This document shows positions 8,204-16,051 of a DNA stretch of 35,915 nucleotides, one piece after another. The notes beneath the pieces were generated by a model. The model did no database searches. It worked only from the letters and a program-made list of their open reading frames with translations, and was not told where the DNA came from. A program made the translations under genes and the position numbers. The first letter of the stretch is position 1. Each line of letters begins with the position of its first letter. Origin of the DNA: an uncultured Clostridiaceae bacterium (GTDB lineage: Bacteria > Bacillota > Clostridia > Lachnospirales > Lachnospiraceae); contig CAMHJT010000008.1 of NCBI GenBank assembly GCA_946185495.1, positions 1 through 35,915 of the forward strand, in the 5' to 3' direction.

Positions 8204-10351
8204 TCAATCACTTCTGACCAGCGACGCGTAAGCCCCGTTCAACGCCATCAGTTCCTCATGGGTTCCCCGTTCGATGATCTCTCCGTCTCCGAGCATCAGG
8301 ATCTCATCCGCGTCCCGTATCGTAGACAGGCGGTGCGCCACAATAAAGCAGGTAACGCCACGCTTTCTCACGGCATCCATGACATTTTTCTCTGTCACGA
8401 CATCCAGAGCCGAGGTTGCCTCATCCATGATCAGCACAGAAGGAGACGACGCCAGCGCCCGTGCGATCTCAATCCTCTGCCTCTGTCCGCCGGAAAGATC
8501 TCCCCCGCCCTCGCTCAGCACATACTCATATCCTCCGGGGCGTTTCATGATCTCCTCATGAATTCCCGCATCCTTGCACGCATTGATCACTGTCTGCTCA
8601 TCAATCTCATCATTCCACATGGTAACGTTATCCCGGAAGGTTCCGGCAAACAGGGCAATATTCTGTTCCACCACCGCCACGGAATTCGTGAATACATAAT
8701 GATCGATCTCATCCCTGGGGATTCCGTCAAACAGCACCTGTCCGCCGCTTTCCCGATAAAGCCCGGACAAAAGCTTGGTAAAGGTTGACTTGCCGCTTCC
8801 GCTGGCACCCGTGATGGCAATAACCGATCCCGGTTTTGCGTGTACCGAAAAATGCTTCAGAAGCGGCGGCGTCACCGGGCTGTAGGAAAAACTGACATCC
8901 TCCACGTCTACCTTGCCCGTCAGGTGCTCCAGCTCCGGCTTTTCACCGCCGAACATCTGCTGCTCTGAAACAGCCTCTTCGTATTTCATGACATCCTGCA
9001 CCCGATCCACGCTGCCCGAAACCTCCTGCACCGCCTGCACGCAGGACACAAGGCTTTGCAGCGGTGAAAAGAAAATCTGGATAAAGGACTGGAACGCGAC
9101 CAGAAGCCCTACCGTGATCTCCCCGCGGAAAATCTGAAAGACCCCCATGATCAGCACAACCGCATTGCCAATTCCCTGGATCAGGCTGGAAAGCATGTCC
9201 GTATACATCCTTTTTTGCTGAAGCTCCGCCATGGAATTATTGTATTTCGTCTGGTATCCCAGAAGCTTCTCCACAAGCCCGTTCTCCGCCCCTGCCGACT
9301 TCACCGTCTCGATCATGGAAATGCCGGAAAGCATGGCGCCCGACAGCTTGCCCTGATCCCTCGCAATGCTCCTGGCTGCGTTTTCATCTCCGGCCATCAC
9401 CTTAAACAGCAGGGCAAACTCCAATACGCCGATCTCCGTCACCACAATGCCGATGGACGGCTTTAAGCAGATCAGAAGGACAGACAGGATGAACAGGAAC
9501 AGCCCCTCCATAAACGCGGGAATGATCTGTCCGAACAAAAGAGACGCGATATTCTCCTGATTATCCACTCTGGAGACGATATCACCGTCAAAGCGCTGCG
9601 CATAAAAGCTCGCAGGCAGCCGCAGGATCTTCCAGACCAGCTCCGAGGTGCGGCCGGTCACAAACCTGGCCCTCATGCGTGTCAGCAGAAGCGCCTGCAG
9701 ACAGCCGCACAAAAGACCCACCACAAACACAATATCCATCGCGGCGACCAGCGGCGCCATCCACTCCGACAGATGGCCCAGCAGCACCTTATCTGTAAAG
9801 ATCTTATAAAAGATCGGCGGCAAAATCCTGGCACAGCCGTACACCAGTCTGGACATGACCACCATATACACCGGCAGCTTCATGGAAGCCAGCACCTCTC
9901 CGAGATATCCGCCCGTACTGGAAGGCCTACCCTCCGGCACAAAGGATTCCCCCGGTGAAAAGGTCATGACAATCCCCGTAAAAGAAGTCTCAAAGGTATC
10001 CCAGTCCACCTTCACCCGGCCCTCCGCCGGATCATGCAGCACAGCAAAGCCCTTTTCAAATCCGGTCAGCACTACAAAATGGTTGAAATTCCAGTGAATG
10101 ACCATCGGAAAATCTTCCCTGTCCCGCAGCGCCTCCGCCTTCATTTTAAATCCCTTCGCGACAAGGCCGTGCTTTTTCGCGGCCAGCAGTATGTATTTTG
10201 CCGTACTTCCATCCCTTGTCACATTGCAGTCTACCCGCATCCGCTCCAGAGGGATATATCTTTGATAATATCCGAGGATCATTGCAAGGCTGGCAGCGCC
10301 GCACTCCACTGCCTCCATCTGCAATATCACCGGAATCTTGTTTTTCTTCAT
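8204..10351 (-). CDS. NHLP/NHLM-type peptidase (C39)/ABC peptide exporter (ABC1 type)
   Basis: A 715-residue bacteriocin exporter. The N-terminal C39 peptidase domain has its triad visible: Cys17 in EAVECGAASL, His91 in FNHFVVL and Asp107 in LHDPAEG. It should cut leaders after a double glycine. Helices at about 165-430 are followed by an ATPase with ITGASGSGKST, LSGGQRQR, VLIMDEATSALD and VAHRLST. Length and order match the peptidase-containing ABC subunit of NHLM/NHLP systems. The ATG at 10351 gives 7-nt spacing to AGAGG; an ATG at 10354 is possible, and the upstream TTG overlaps the HlyD gene and is unlikely. The gene follows the HlyD-like gene by 23 bp. No precursor peptide lies beside it; the double-glycine peptide at 23185-23328 is the only candidate cargo in the window. 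Confidence 0.93.
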   Translation of the reverse strand: MKKNKIPVILQMEAVECGAASLAMILGYYQRYIPLERMRVDCNVTRDGSTAKYILLAAKKHGLVAKGFKMKAEALRDREDFPMVIHWNFNHFVVLTGFEKGFAVLHDPAEGRVKVDWDTFETSFTGIVMTFSPGESFVPEGRPSSTGGYLGEVLASMKLPVYMVVMSRLVYGCARILPPIFYKIFTDKVLLGHLSEWMAPLVAAMDIVFVVGLLCGCLQALLLTRMRARFVTGRTSELVWKILRLPASFYAQRFDGDIVSRVDNQENIASLLFGQIIPAFMEGLFLFILSVLLICLKPSIGIVVTEIGVLEFALLFKVMAGDENAARSIARDQGKLSGAMLSGISMIETVKSAGAENGLVEKLLGYQTKYNNSMAELQQKRMYTDMLSSLIQGIGNAVVLIMGVFQIFRGEITVGLLVAFQSFIQIFFSPLQSLVSCVQAVQEVSGSVDRVQDVMKYEEAVSEQQMFGGEKPELEHLTGKVDVEDVSFSYSPVTPPLLKHFSVHAKPGSVIAITGASGSGKSTFTKLLSGLYRESGGQVLFDGIPRDEIDHYVFTNSVAVVEQNIALFAGTFRDNVTMWNDEIDEQTVINACKDAGIHEEIMKRPGGYEYVLSEGGGDLSGGQRQRIEIARALASSPSVLIMDEATSALDVVTEKNVMDAVRKRGVTCFIVAHRLSTIRDADEILMLGDGEIIERGTHEELMALNGAYASLVRSD

Positions 10352-10374
10352 CATCTTACCTCTTGCGTATCCTA

Positions 10375-11286
10375 TCAATCAGAAAACAGAAGCTCATATG
10401 GATGGTATTCCTTTTTGATGATCCTGACCGAACAGCGATCCCCTGATTTGACCTTCAGGGAGCTTCCTTTGGGATTCGACCACACATATCCGCCCGCCTC
10501 GTCGGCGGACACATCGAGCTGAACCACAATCTCCACGCAGTTGCCTGACTCCCGCAGGCCATCCACATAGTTCAGGGTTCCCATATGCTTTAAGATATAA
10601 TTATCCGAAATCAGGTAGGGAGAGATCGCCGAGATCACGCCCTCCATATATCCGTATTCCTCCCGCGAAACAAAGGATGGCGTGATCTGCGCCTCCATGC
10701 CCGGCTCAAACGCGCCGGCCTCCTCCTTGGGCATATAGAGAAAAACCTCATTATAGCTGCCAAAGCTCTCCGGCACCACCGTTGCCACTGTATCGCCGAC
10801 TGAGATGACCGTTCCCTTCATCTGCACGCTCTGTACCAGTCCCTCGATCTCGCTGCGCAGCACCATTCTTCCGTTCAGCGTGAGCAGCTCATTGGCGATC
10901 TCCCTGTATTTCTGCGAGGTGGCCTCATACTTTTCCTGCTCCTCCCGCAGCTCAGCGATCTGATCCATGATTTCCTTGTTATAGAGCGTTGCTATGATGT
11001 CTCCCTTGTTGACGTGATCCCCCTCCACAACCAGAATGTCATGAATGATGCAGTCAATCTTTGTATTGACGCATACCACGTCATCATGGCTGTAGATCAC
11101 TCCTGTATAATCCTCACCATAGGATATATTTCCAAAAATGACCCACAAAATAGCCGCAACCACGCCTACCATTACCGCGGCATACTGCGCCAGAATCGCG
11201 GGAGAGACCAGCTTGACCTGCTTGTCCAGCTTCTCCGGCGTGGACAGGCGCTCCATAGCCGACTCATTAAACAGATTTGACTTCAT
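10375..11286 (-). CDS. NHLP-type secretion adaptor, HlyD/membrane-fusion family
   Basis: A 303-residue periplasmic-adaptor-like protein. The N-terminal ERLSTPEKLDKQVKLVSP segment is typical of the NHLM/NHLP HlyD subfamily, followed by one membrane helix near residues 34-52. A split biotinyl-lipoyl-like hairpin follows (GVIYSHDDVVCVNTKIDCIIHDILVVEGDHVNKGDIIATL, then GLVQSVQMKGTVISVGDTVATVVP) around a short coiled coil (IAELREEQEKYEATSQKY). In Gram-positive cells such proteins couple the ABC exporter to the outside of the membrane. The start overlaps the stop of the binding-protein gene (ATGA), which indicates translational coupling, and the two ABC genes follow directly. Confidence 0.9.
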   Translation of the reverse strand: MKSNLFNESAMERLSTPEKLDKQVKLVSPAILAQYAAVMVGVVAAILWVIFGNISYGEDYTGVIYSHDDVVCVNTKIDCIIHDILVVEGDHVNKGDIIATLYNKEIMDQIAELREEQEKYEATSQKYREIANELLTLNGRMVLRSEIEGLVQSVQMKGTVISVGDTVATVVPESFGSYNEVFLYMPKEEAGAFEPGMEAQITPSFVSREEYGYMEGVISAISPYLISDNYILKHMGTLNYVDGLRESGNCVEIVVQLDVSADEAGGYVWSNPKGSSLKVKSGDRCSVRIIKKEYHPYELLFSD

Positions 11287-12437
11287 CTTGATCCCCCTCC
11301 GTTGTAAACCTTGAACTCGGAATTATGGCAGCGGAATACCGGACAGTCCTCTTCTATCAGGCGGCCGTTCTCATCAAACCGGAGCAGCCCTCCCACGCCA
11401 CGGTAGCCATGCTCTGACTTTAACTCCTCCATCAGCTGATACCCTGTGACTTTTCTGCCCTTACAGCACTCTGACAGCATCATGAAAAGGTCATAATACT
11501 GGATGGCTGTCGTCGTAAAGGATTCCTTGCTCCGCTCCTCATACCGCTTCTTAAAACGTTCCATCTCACTGTTTTGCGCGTAAGGATAATTCGGAATAAT
11601 ATACACGCCCTCCAGAAAGGAACCGTAATTCTTCAGCACGCCGGAATTATCCAGCACATAATCACCAACCCGCACAAGCCCCGGCATATTCTGCACCAGC
11701 TTCTTGAGCAGCCATTCACTGTCCTCCTGCGTATAGAAGTTCGCGACCACTGTGTCCACTCCCAGCAGCTTGTACTGTGTCAGCATATCGCCGAGCTCCG
11801 CGTCATTGAACGGGCCCGTCTCTGAATAGCAAACCCTGCAGTTCGGTGAATGATCCAGAACGGAAAGGATGCCCCGGATCGTATCGCGTTCAAACATCGT
11901 ATCGGAATGACACAGCGCGACATTTCTGGCGTTATTTTTAACCAGCAGCTCCCCGATCTTCTCTCCCATCACCCGCGCGCTCAGGAAATCAGCGATCAGG
12001 TAGTCATATTCCTGCTCCGCCACCTGGTCATAACAGCCCATGGTGACGATAAATGGTTTTCCGGCCTCCTCAAAATACGGCATCTCCGCATCGATGGAGT
12101 CAAAGTTCTGAAGCGAGATCACCACATCAACCGTAGGATCCTCCGCCAATTGCTTCGCGATAGATATTCCCTTCACATAACTTCCCTCATCCTCGATCAG
12201 CTCATAGGTGACCGGAAACCCGCCCTTCTCTCCGATATCCTCAAGCGCTGTCTGAATGCCCTGCTCAATTCCGGCCTCGGAATAATAAAACCCCTCGCTG
12301 TCCAGAATCACGACATGCAGGCTGTTATAATCAATCTTCCCGATCAGATGCTGCATATATAACACGATAAATGCAGCAAACAACAGCACTGCTAAAAAAA
12401 CGATCCCAATTCCAATTTTCAACCTCTTGTTTATCAC
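11283..12437 (-). CDS. Membrane-anchored periplasmic-binding-protein-like (type I fold) receptor
   Basis: A 384-residue protein with an N-terminal hydrophobic anchor (residues about 7-28). There is no lipobox cysteine, so it is probably an uncleaved anchor. The rest resembles the Peripla_BP_6/LIV-binding superfamily: VVILDSEGFYYSEAGIEQGI, DVVISLQNFDSI, KPFIVTMGCYDQ, NVALCHSDTMFERDTIRGI and GVDTVVANFY form the expected two-lobe alternation. No cognate small-molecule permease is nearby. It is instead coupled by an ATGA overlap to the NHLP secretion adaptor, which suggests an accessory or ligand-sensing role for the exporter. The start is GTG, 8 nt after GAGGAG. A short perfect palindrome lies just upstream. 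The ligand is unknown. Confidence 0.75.
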   Translation of the reverse strand: MINKRLKIGIGIVFLAVLLFAAFIVLYMQHLIGKIDYNSLHVVILDSEGFYYSEAGIEQGIQTALEDIGEKGGFPVTYELIEDEGSYVKGISIAKQLAEDPTVDVVISLQNFDSIDAEMPYFEEAGKPFIVTMGCYDQVAEQEYDYLIADFLSARVMGEKIGELLVKNNARNVALCHSDTMFERDTIRGILSVLDHSPNCRVCYSETGPFNDAELGDMLTQYKLLGVDTVVANFYTQEDSEWLLKKLVQNMPGLVRVGDYVLDNSGVLKNYGSFLEGVYIIPNYPYAQNSEMERFKKRYEERSKESFTTTAIQYYDLFMMLSECCKGRKVTGYQLMEELKSEHGYRGVGGLLRFDENGRLIEEDCPVFRCHNSEFKVYNGGGSR

Positions 12438-12450
12438 GTTTCTTCTCCTC

Positions 12451-12468
12451 TATAAACCATAGTTTATA
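12451..12468. promoter_or_regulatory. 18-bp palindrome upstream of the binding-protein gene
   Basis: A perfect inverted repeat, TATAAAC-CATA-GTTTATA, lies just 5' of the ribosome binding site of the gene starting at 12437. It could be an operator or a small hairpin separating protease and exporter expression. No adjacent -35/-10 pair is convincing. Confidence 0.35.
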
Positions 12469-12522
12469 TTTGACCAAATCCGGCCTAATGCTTCTGACAC
12501 ATGTTTTCCCGCCATGCCGTTT

Positions 12523-14202
12523 TCACAGCTTCAGGCGTATCTTCCTGGTCCTTTTGATCCGGCTGCCTCCCCGCTTCCATTCCAGGCGGAGCACCGCCTT
12601 CCCGCTCTGGAATTTTTTCGCCTTCAGCTTTCTCCAGGTTACCTCCGCCCTGCTGCCCTTTACAGACAGCCTGCAAGCGCGGGTCCGTTTTTTCCCCTTC
12701 CCGTATGCCTGCGTAAGCGTCACCTTGAGTTTTCCCTTTTCCGGCACCTTCTTAATGACAACGGCCAGCTTCTTCTTTCCGGAGCTCACCCTTCCGAAAC
12801 AGAGGGCTTCCTCCGTTTTTTGCTCCGTTGTCACAGCCGCGTCCGGTCTCTCCTCCGTCGCTGCGCCCGTGCCCGTCTTTTGCTCCGTTGTCGCGTCCGC
12901 GCCCGGTCTCTCCTCCGTCGCTGCGCCCGTGCCCGTCTTTTGCTCCGTTGTCGCGTCCGCGTCCGGTCTCTCCTCCGTCGCTGCGTCCGCACCCGTCTTT
13001 TGCTCCGTTGTCGCGTCCGCACCCGTTTTTTGCTCCGTTGTCACAGCCGCGCCCGGCATCGGCTCCTCCGCCCCGGACAGCTCATTTAAAATTCCTTCCA
13101 TCGTGAGAGCAGGATAGGCAAACTCCCTGCCCGCGCAGTAAAACTCCGTCTTCTGTGTCATGGTGGCAAGAAACCGGTCTGTCAGTTCAGGAGCCTCCAT
13201 CTCTTCACCAAGACATCCCATATACACCGCCACCGCGGCAGATACCAGAGCCGTCGCGTAAGAGGTTCCCTTCACGGTCGTGTACCGGTTTCCCTTAGAT
13301 ACAGTATACAGCATTTCTCCCGGCGCAACAATATCGTATTTTCTTTCCCCGTCCTGTTCCTGATCCCAGTTTGTAAACTCTGCCAGGCCTCCGCCAACAC
13401 TGCCCGCCATCACGCCGATGCAGCAGTCCCAGGCAGCGGGATAGGCGTCCATGCAGGTATAACCCATGTCCCTGACCTCCTGCCGGCTGAGTTTTCCCTG
13501 CGTGACAAAGCCCTCGTTTCCGGCTGCCGCCACCATCACGCAGCTTTTGGCAGCTTCCCTCACCGCCTCTTCCAAAAGGTCCGAGGGATCGTAGGTGGCA
13601 AAGGACATGTTGATCACGTCCGCTCCCATTTTCACGGCGTACCTGATCCCCTCAACCACAGAATCCGTATCATAGTTCGTATCCTGGCTGACCTTGATCG
13701 GCATGATCCTCGCCCCGTACGCAAGCCCGGCTCCGCCGCCGTCCCCCGGCTGCATGCCGATGAGCCCGGCTATCTCCGTGCCATGCCCCACGCTGTCTGT
13801 CTGATATGCGTACCGGTTTGCCAGATTCAGCCCGTAGACATCGTCCACATAACCATTCCCGTCATCATCCACGCCGTCTTTCCCGTTCAGTTCCGCCTCA
13901 TTGCACCACCTTGCGTCATTAAGGCAGGTCGCGGAAGAGGCCAGCCCGGTATCGATCACCGCGATCACGATCCCCTCCCCGGGCTGCCTGCCCTCCGCCT
14001 CCAGCTTCTCCCAGACAGGCCGTATTCCAACCTTGTCCAAATACCAGCTCGACGAGATTCCGGGATCCGCCTCCTCAGACGGCAGCGCCTGTGTCTGCAT
14101 ACGCCCCCTGCCATCCAGCGCCGCAGCAGAAGCACCATCTTCAGTTGTAAACAATATGCCACACAGCATGACCGGCAGCAACCATTTCCATCTCAACCGC
14201 AT
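12523..14202 (-). CDS. Secreted S8 (subtilisin-like) serine protease with Thr/Glu repeat linker
   Basis: A 559-residue secreted protease. A signal peptide (RLRWKWLLPVMLCGILF, cleavage near ASA) precedes an S8 domain with Asp84 (VIAVIDTGL), His140 (GHGTEIAGLIG), the oxyanion Asn in AAAGNEG and Ser314 (KGTSYATALVSA). A Ca-binding-like DGVDDDGNGYVDD loop is present. Eight decapeptide repeats form a linker (about 387-466) before a very basic C-terminal domain of about 90 residues that may bind the cell wall. The ATG at 14202 was chosen. The longer frame begins with GTG at 14253, has no ribosome binding site and would leave only about 15 nt after the predicted transcription start. The gene heads the NHLP operon and shares its promoter type with the giant surface protein, so it may mature or shed exported or surface products. 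Confidence 0.88.
   Translation of the reverse strand: MRLRWKWLLPVMLCGILFTTEDGASAAALDGRGRMQTQALPSEEADPGISSSWYLDKVGIRPVWEKLEAEGRQPGEGIVIAVIDTGLASSATCLNDARWCNEAELNGKDGVDDDGNGYVDDVYGLNLANRYAYQTDSVGHGTEIAGLIGMQPGDGGGAGLAYGARIMPIKVSQDTNYDTDSVVEGIRYAVKMGADVINMSFATYDPSDLLEEAVREAAKSCVMVAAAGNEGFVTQGKLSRQEVRDMGYTCMDAYPAAWDCCIGVMAGSVGGGLAEFTNWDQEQDGERKYDIVAPGEMLYTVSKGNRYTTVKGTSYATALVSAAVAVYMGCLGEEMEAPELTDRFLATMTQKTEFYCAGREFAYPALTMEGILNELSGAEEPMPGAAVTTEQKTGADATTEQKTGADAATEERPDADATTEQKTGTGAATEERPGADATTEQKTGTGAATEERPDAAVTTEQKTEEALCFGRVSSGKKKLAVVIKKVPEKGKLKVTLTQAYGKGKKRTRACRLSVKGSRAEVTWRKLKAKKFQSGKAVLRLEWKRGGSRIKRTRKIRLKL
12805..13044 (-). repeat. Eight 30-bp (paired as 60-bp) coding repeats in the S8 protease linker
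   Basis: Eight consecutive 10-residue units alternate between types like ATTEQKTGAD and AATEERPDAD. In DNA the paired units form nearly perfect 60-bp tandem repeats between 12841 and 13020. Being multiples of three, gain or loss of units would keep the frame and change linker length. Confidence 0.95.
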
Positions 14203-14277
14203 TTGCTTCAAAGCCTTCCCTTTTTCAGCCCACCGGTTTTTATCCGGTTTCACATAAAAAAAAATAATCCACTATCC

Positions 14278-14338
14278 ATTATAATGCATAACACGCCTCG
14301 CCGTCCAGCATTTTACACCAAAATACATACACTTGACG
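14278..14338 (-). promoter_or_regulatory. Activator-type promoter of the S8/NHLP operon with shared 31-bp element
   Basis: The minus-strand -10 box TATAAT is at 14278-14283. A 31-bp element occupies 14308-14338 (plus-strand start GCATTTTACACCAAAA, end TTGACG) and lies exactly 24 bp from the -10 box. The hexamer 17 bp upstream of the -10 (GGACGG) is not a -35 box, so an activator is probably needed. The same element at the same spacing lies before the giant surface-protein gene at 31640-31700. Confidence 0.8.
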
Positions 14339-14370
14339 CATCAGGCTGGTGTCAATAAAAAGCCGAAGAA

Positions 14371-14386
14371 AAAACGTCTGCGTTTT
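14371..14386 (-). terminator. Weak intrinsic terminator after the deaminase gene
   Basis: On the minus strand AAAACG-CAGA-CGTTTT is followed by further T residues (TTTTTTCTTC). The stem is short and AT-rich. It lies about 140 nt past the deaminase stop and just upstream of the S8 promoter. Confidence 0.35.
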
Positions 14387-14399
14387 ATAACACTATCGC

Positions 14400-14481
14400 A
14401 ACTGCCCGGCAGGCGCTGAACAGCAAACTATACTGTTTTGACGCGGTCGGTGCAGTGAATGCGCAGACCTGCCAAGCAGTT
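14400..14481 (-). repeat. Inverted repeat with 14-bp arms in the deaminase 3' region
   Basis: The arms AACTGCCCGGCAGG (14400-14413) and CCTGCCAAGCAGTT (14468-14481) pair across about 54 nt. The only two differences become G-U pairs in the minus-strand transcript. Each arm is itself nearly palindromic. It may be a 3' UTR structure or a relic of a small mobile repeat. Confidence 0.4.
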
Positions 14482-14523
14482 ACAAAATATCAACCATTTG
14501 TTGTCAGACAGCCAACCAATATG

Positions 14524-14967
14524 TCAGTAGATGGTCTTGTCCCAAATCGCCGCATACTCCTCAAACACCTTCAGGCATTCCTCCCTGTCAAGCTCAGAGG
14601 AAATATTTCCCGCTTCCCCGTAAAACACCTGATCGCGGAACCCGATCTTATCCGTATCTGAAACGCGGCAGCCGTAATAGACCTTACGGATGTTCGCCCA
14701 CTGTATCGCCCCGGCGCACATCGGACAGGGCGCCGCAGTCGTATACAGCTCGCAGCCGCTTAGATCATATGTCCCAAGCGTCCTGCAGGCATCCCGTATC
14801 GCCATCATCTCACCGTGGCAGGTGGAATCCTGATTTTTCAGCACCTCATTGTGCCCTTTTCCAGCCACTGTGCCGTCCTTTACGATCACGCATCCAAACG
14901 GCCCGCCATGTCCTGCCCGGATTCCCGTCCGGGCTTCCTCTGCGGCCAGTTTCATATAAAAATTCAT
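14524..14967 (-). CDS. Nucleoside/guanine deaminase, cytidine deaminase-like zinc family
   Basis: A 147-residue protein of the CDA/guanine deaminase fold. Zinc-site residues are His51 and Glu53 in TCHGEMMAI (glycine instead of the usual alanine between them) and Cys81/Cys84 in APCPMCAGAI. The following WANIRKVYYGC and DTDKIGFRDQVFYGE segments resemble Bacillus GuaD-type guanine deaminases more than the tRNA adenosine deaminase TadA. The probable reaction is hydrolytic deamination of a purine base or nucleoside; guanine is the best guess. The ATG follows AAGGGAAT. It lies 60 bp after the zinc-ribbon gene and may share its transcript. Confidence 0.85.
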   Translation of the reverse strand: MNFYMKLAAEEARTGIRAGHGGPFGCVIVKDGTVAGKGHNEVLKNQDSTCHGEMMAIRDACRTLGTYDLSGCELYTTAAPCPMCAGAIQWANIRKVYYGCRVSDTDKIGFRDQVFYGEAGNISSELDREECLKVFEEYAAIWDKTIY

Positions 14968-15027
14968 ATATTCCCTTCCCCTTAATCTCTTTCAAAGCAC
15001 GGCTTTTCCGGCAATTTATACATATCA

Positions 15028-15711
15028 TTACACAAGTCTTATGCGCTCCCGGTCCGGATCATTTTCAAAAGACAAAAGGCATATTATGGCAATTATCGCG
15101 CCTACCAGTTTATAATTTGTACAATTGGACGTGATTGTCTGCTTATAATCTCCATTTAATTGCCAGTACGGCATTCCAAGTGATGTACCAACCTTGATTT
15201 CCACAATATCCTTGTGTTTGATCTGCACATAATCCTTCTTGTTAACGAAGAAGCATCTCTGGTCGGTAATAACATTGAATTCTTTGCGTCTGGCAAACAC
15301 GCCATTTTCGGTATACAAAATAATACGTTCATCCGGCTTTAACTCGCCGGCAAGCCTGGCTCTCGCGACATCAGCAAGCTCCTTATTCACTCCTTCCATG
15401 CCATCAGCGCCGACACTGTCTACATTCATCATGCTCTTTCTCATATACGCCTCTATTCTCTCAGGCGTTTTAAGCTCATTCAAACAATATTTTAAAGAAC
15501 TCAGAAGCTCCTTTGTATCCTTCTTGAAATTGTCCTCAGCCATGCTCTTTTCAAGATAGAATATATTAAGCGGCAGACCATCCTGATAATCCACATTAGC
15601 CTCCTTGACATCATTTTCAATTTCCGTATCGCAATACGGACATATCCATTTCCTACCCGTTTTGGAAAGCTCCATGGTTCCCAAACAATTGGGACATTTT
15701 TTCTCATTCAT
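15028..15711 (-). CDS. Zinc-ribbon protein with PH-like domain and C-terminal membrane segment
   Basis: A 227-residue protein of unknown function. It starts with a zinc ribbon (CPNCLGTMEL...WICPYCDTEI, two CxxC pairs within residues 5-29). The middle is helical and charged. A region with PH/GRAM-like features follows (DERIILYTENGVFARR, FNVITDQRCFFVNKKDYVQIKHKDIVEIKVG), and a hydrophobic helix lies near the end (KLVGAIIAIICLLSF). Similar zinc-ribbon plus PH-like proteins are common in Clostridia but uncharacterised. The ATG at 15711 is preceded by GAGGAGG; a longer frame to 15795 has no such site. An upstream promoter leaves a leader of about 285 nt with a terminator-like hairpin, so expression may be attenuated. 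Confidence 0.7.
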   Translation of the reverse strand: MNEKKCPNCLGTMELSKTGRKWICPYCDTEIENDVKEANVDYQDGLPLNIFYLEKSMAEDNFKKDTKELLSSLKYCLNELKTPERIEAYMRKSMMNVDSVGADGMEGVNKELADVARARLAGELKPDERIILYTENGVFARRKEFNVITDQRCFFVNKKDYVQIKHKDIVEIKVGTSLGMPYWQLNGDYKQTITSNCTNYKLVGAIIAIICLLSFENDPDRERIRLV

Positions 15712-15892
15712 GTTATCATCCTCCTCATATCCATGATCTGCCCGCTGCACGGCTTCGTACGCTGTTTTGACCGGCCTGCACAGCAAACGCGCCAAACCGC
15801 CTGATCGCTACAAAGCATTATTGCCAGCGTCAGCATTTTCATCTGATCTTCACCTTATATTTATCCGGACCACTTCATGTCCGATATTCTTA

Positions 15893-15998
15893 CAAAACAA
15901 AAACCGACGGATAAAGGAGCCTGGTATCCCAGTATCCGTCTCTAAAGCTTTCCGCTTTCCCGAAAAAAAGCGCACTAAGTAATACGCATACCAATACA
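15893..15998 (-). promoter_or_regulatory. Candidate structured leader / small RNA with terminator-like hairpin
   Basis: The 512-bp gap 15712-16223 holds no convincing gene. Within it, on the minus strand, a predicted transcript starting near 15998 forms a nested hairpin: outer arms GACGGATA (15933-15940) and TATCCGTC (15906-15913), inner arms CTGG and CCAG around GATA, and a 7-nt 3' bulge. GGTTTTTGTTTT follows, so it resembles an intrinsic terminator about 60-100 nt after the start site. It could be an attenuator or riboswitch for the zinc-ribbon gene, or the end of a roughly 100-nt small RNA. A second stem (CGGAC/GTCCG, about 15865-15883) follows. It matched no riboswitch class I could recall. 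Confidence 0.4.
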
Positions 15999-16003
15999 TA
16001 TAT

Positions 16004-16032
16004 AGTATAATAAAACCCTTACCGGATTGCAA
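16004..16032 (-). promoter_or_regulatory. Sigma-A-type promoter for the zinc-ribbon gene transcript
   Basis: On the minus strand TTGCAA (16027-16032), a 17-bp spacer and TATACT (16004-16009). It lies just past the terminator of the preceding operon and points at the structured leader and the zinc-ribbon gene. Confidence 0.6.
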
Positions 16033-16051
16033 CGAATTTCTGAAATAACAA

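Noticed and set aside
12841-13044. CRISPR-like regular repeats
   Set aside because: The repeats are contiguous coding units with no unique spacers and encode a protease linker. The same holds for the block at 18043-18309.
12371-13117. Plus-strand open frames opposite the S8 protease repeats
   Set aside because: Repetitive Ser/Val- or Arg/Leu-rich products are by-products of the 30-bp coding repeats on the other strand.
15893-15998. Cyclic-di-GMP or other known riboswitch
   Set aside because: The GGAAAGC and hairpin parts look vaguely similar, but the conserved GEMM core and other class signatures could not be matched by eye. It is kept only as an unnamed leader.
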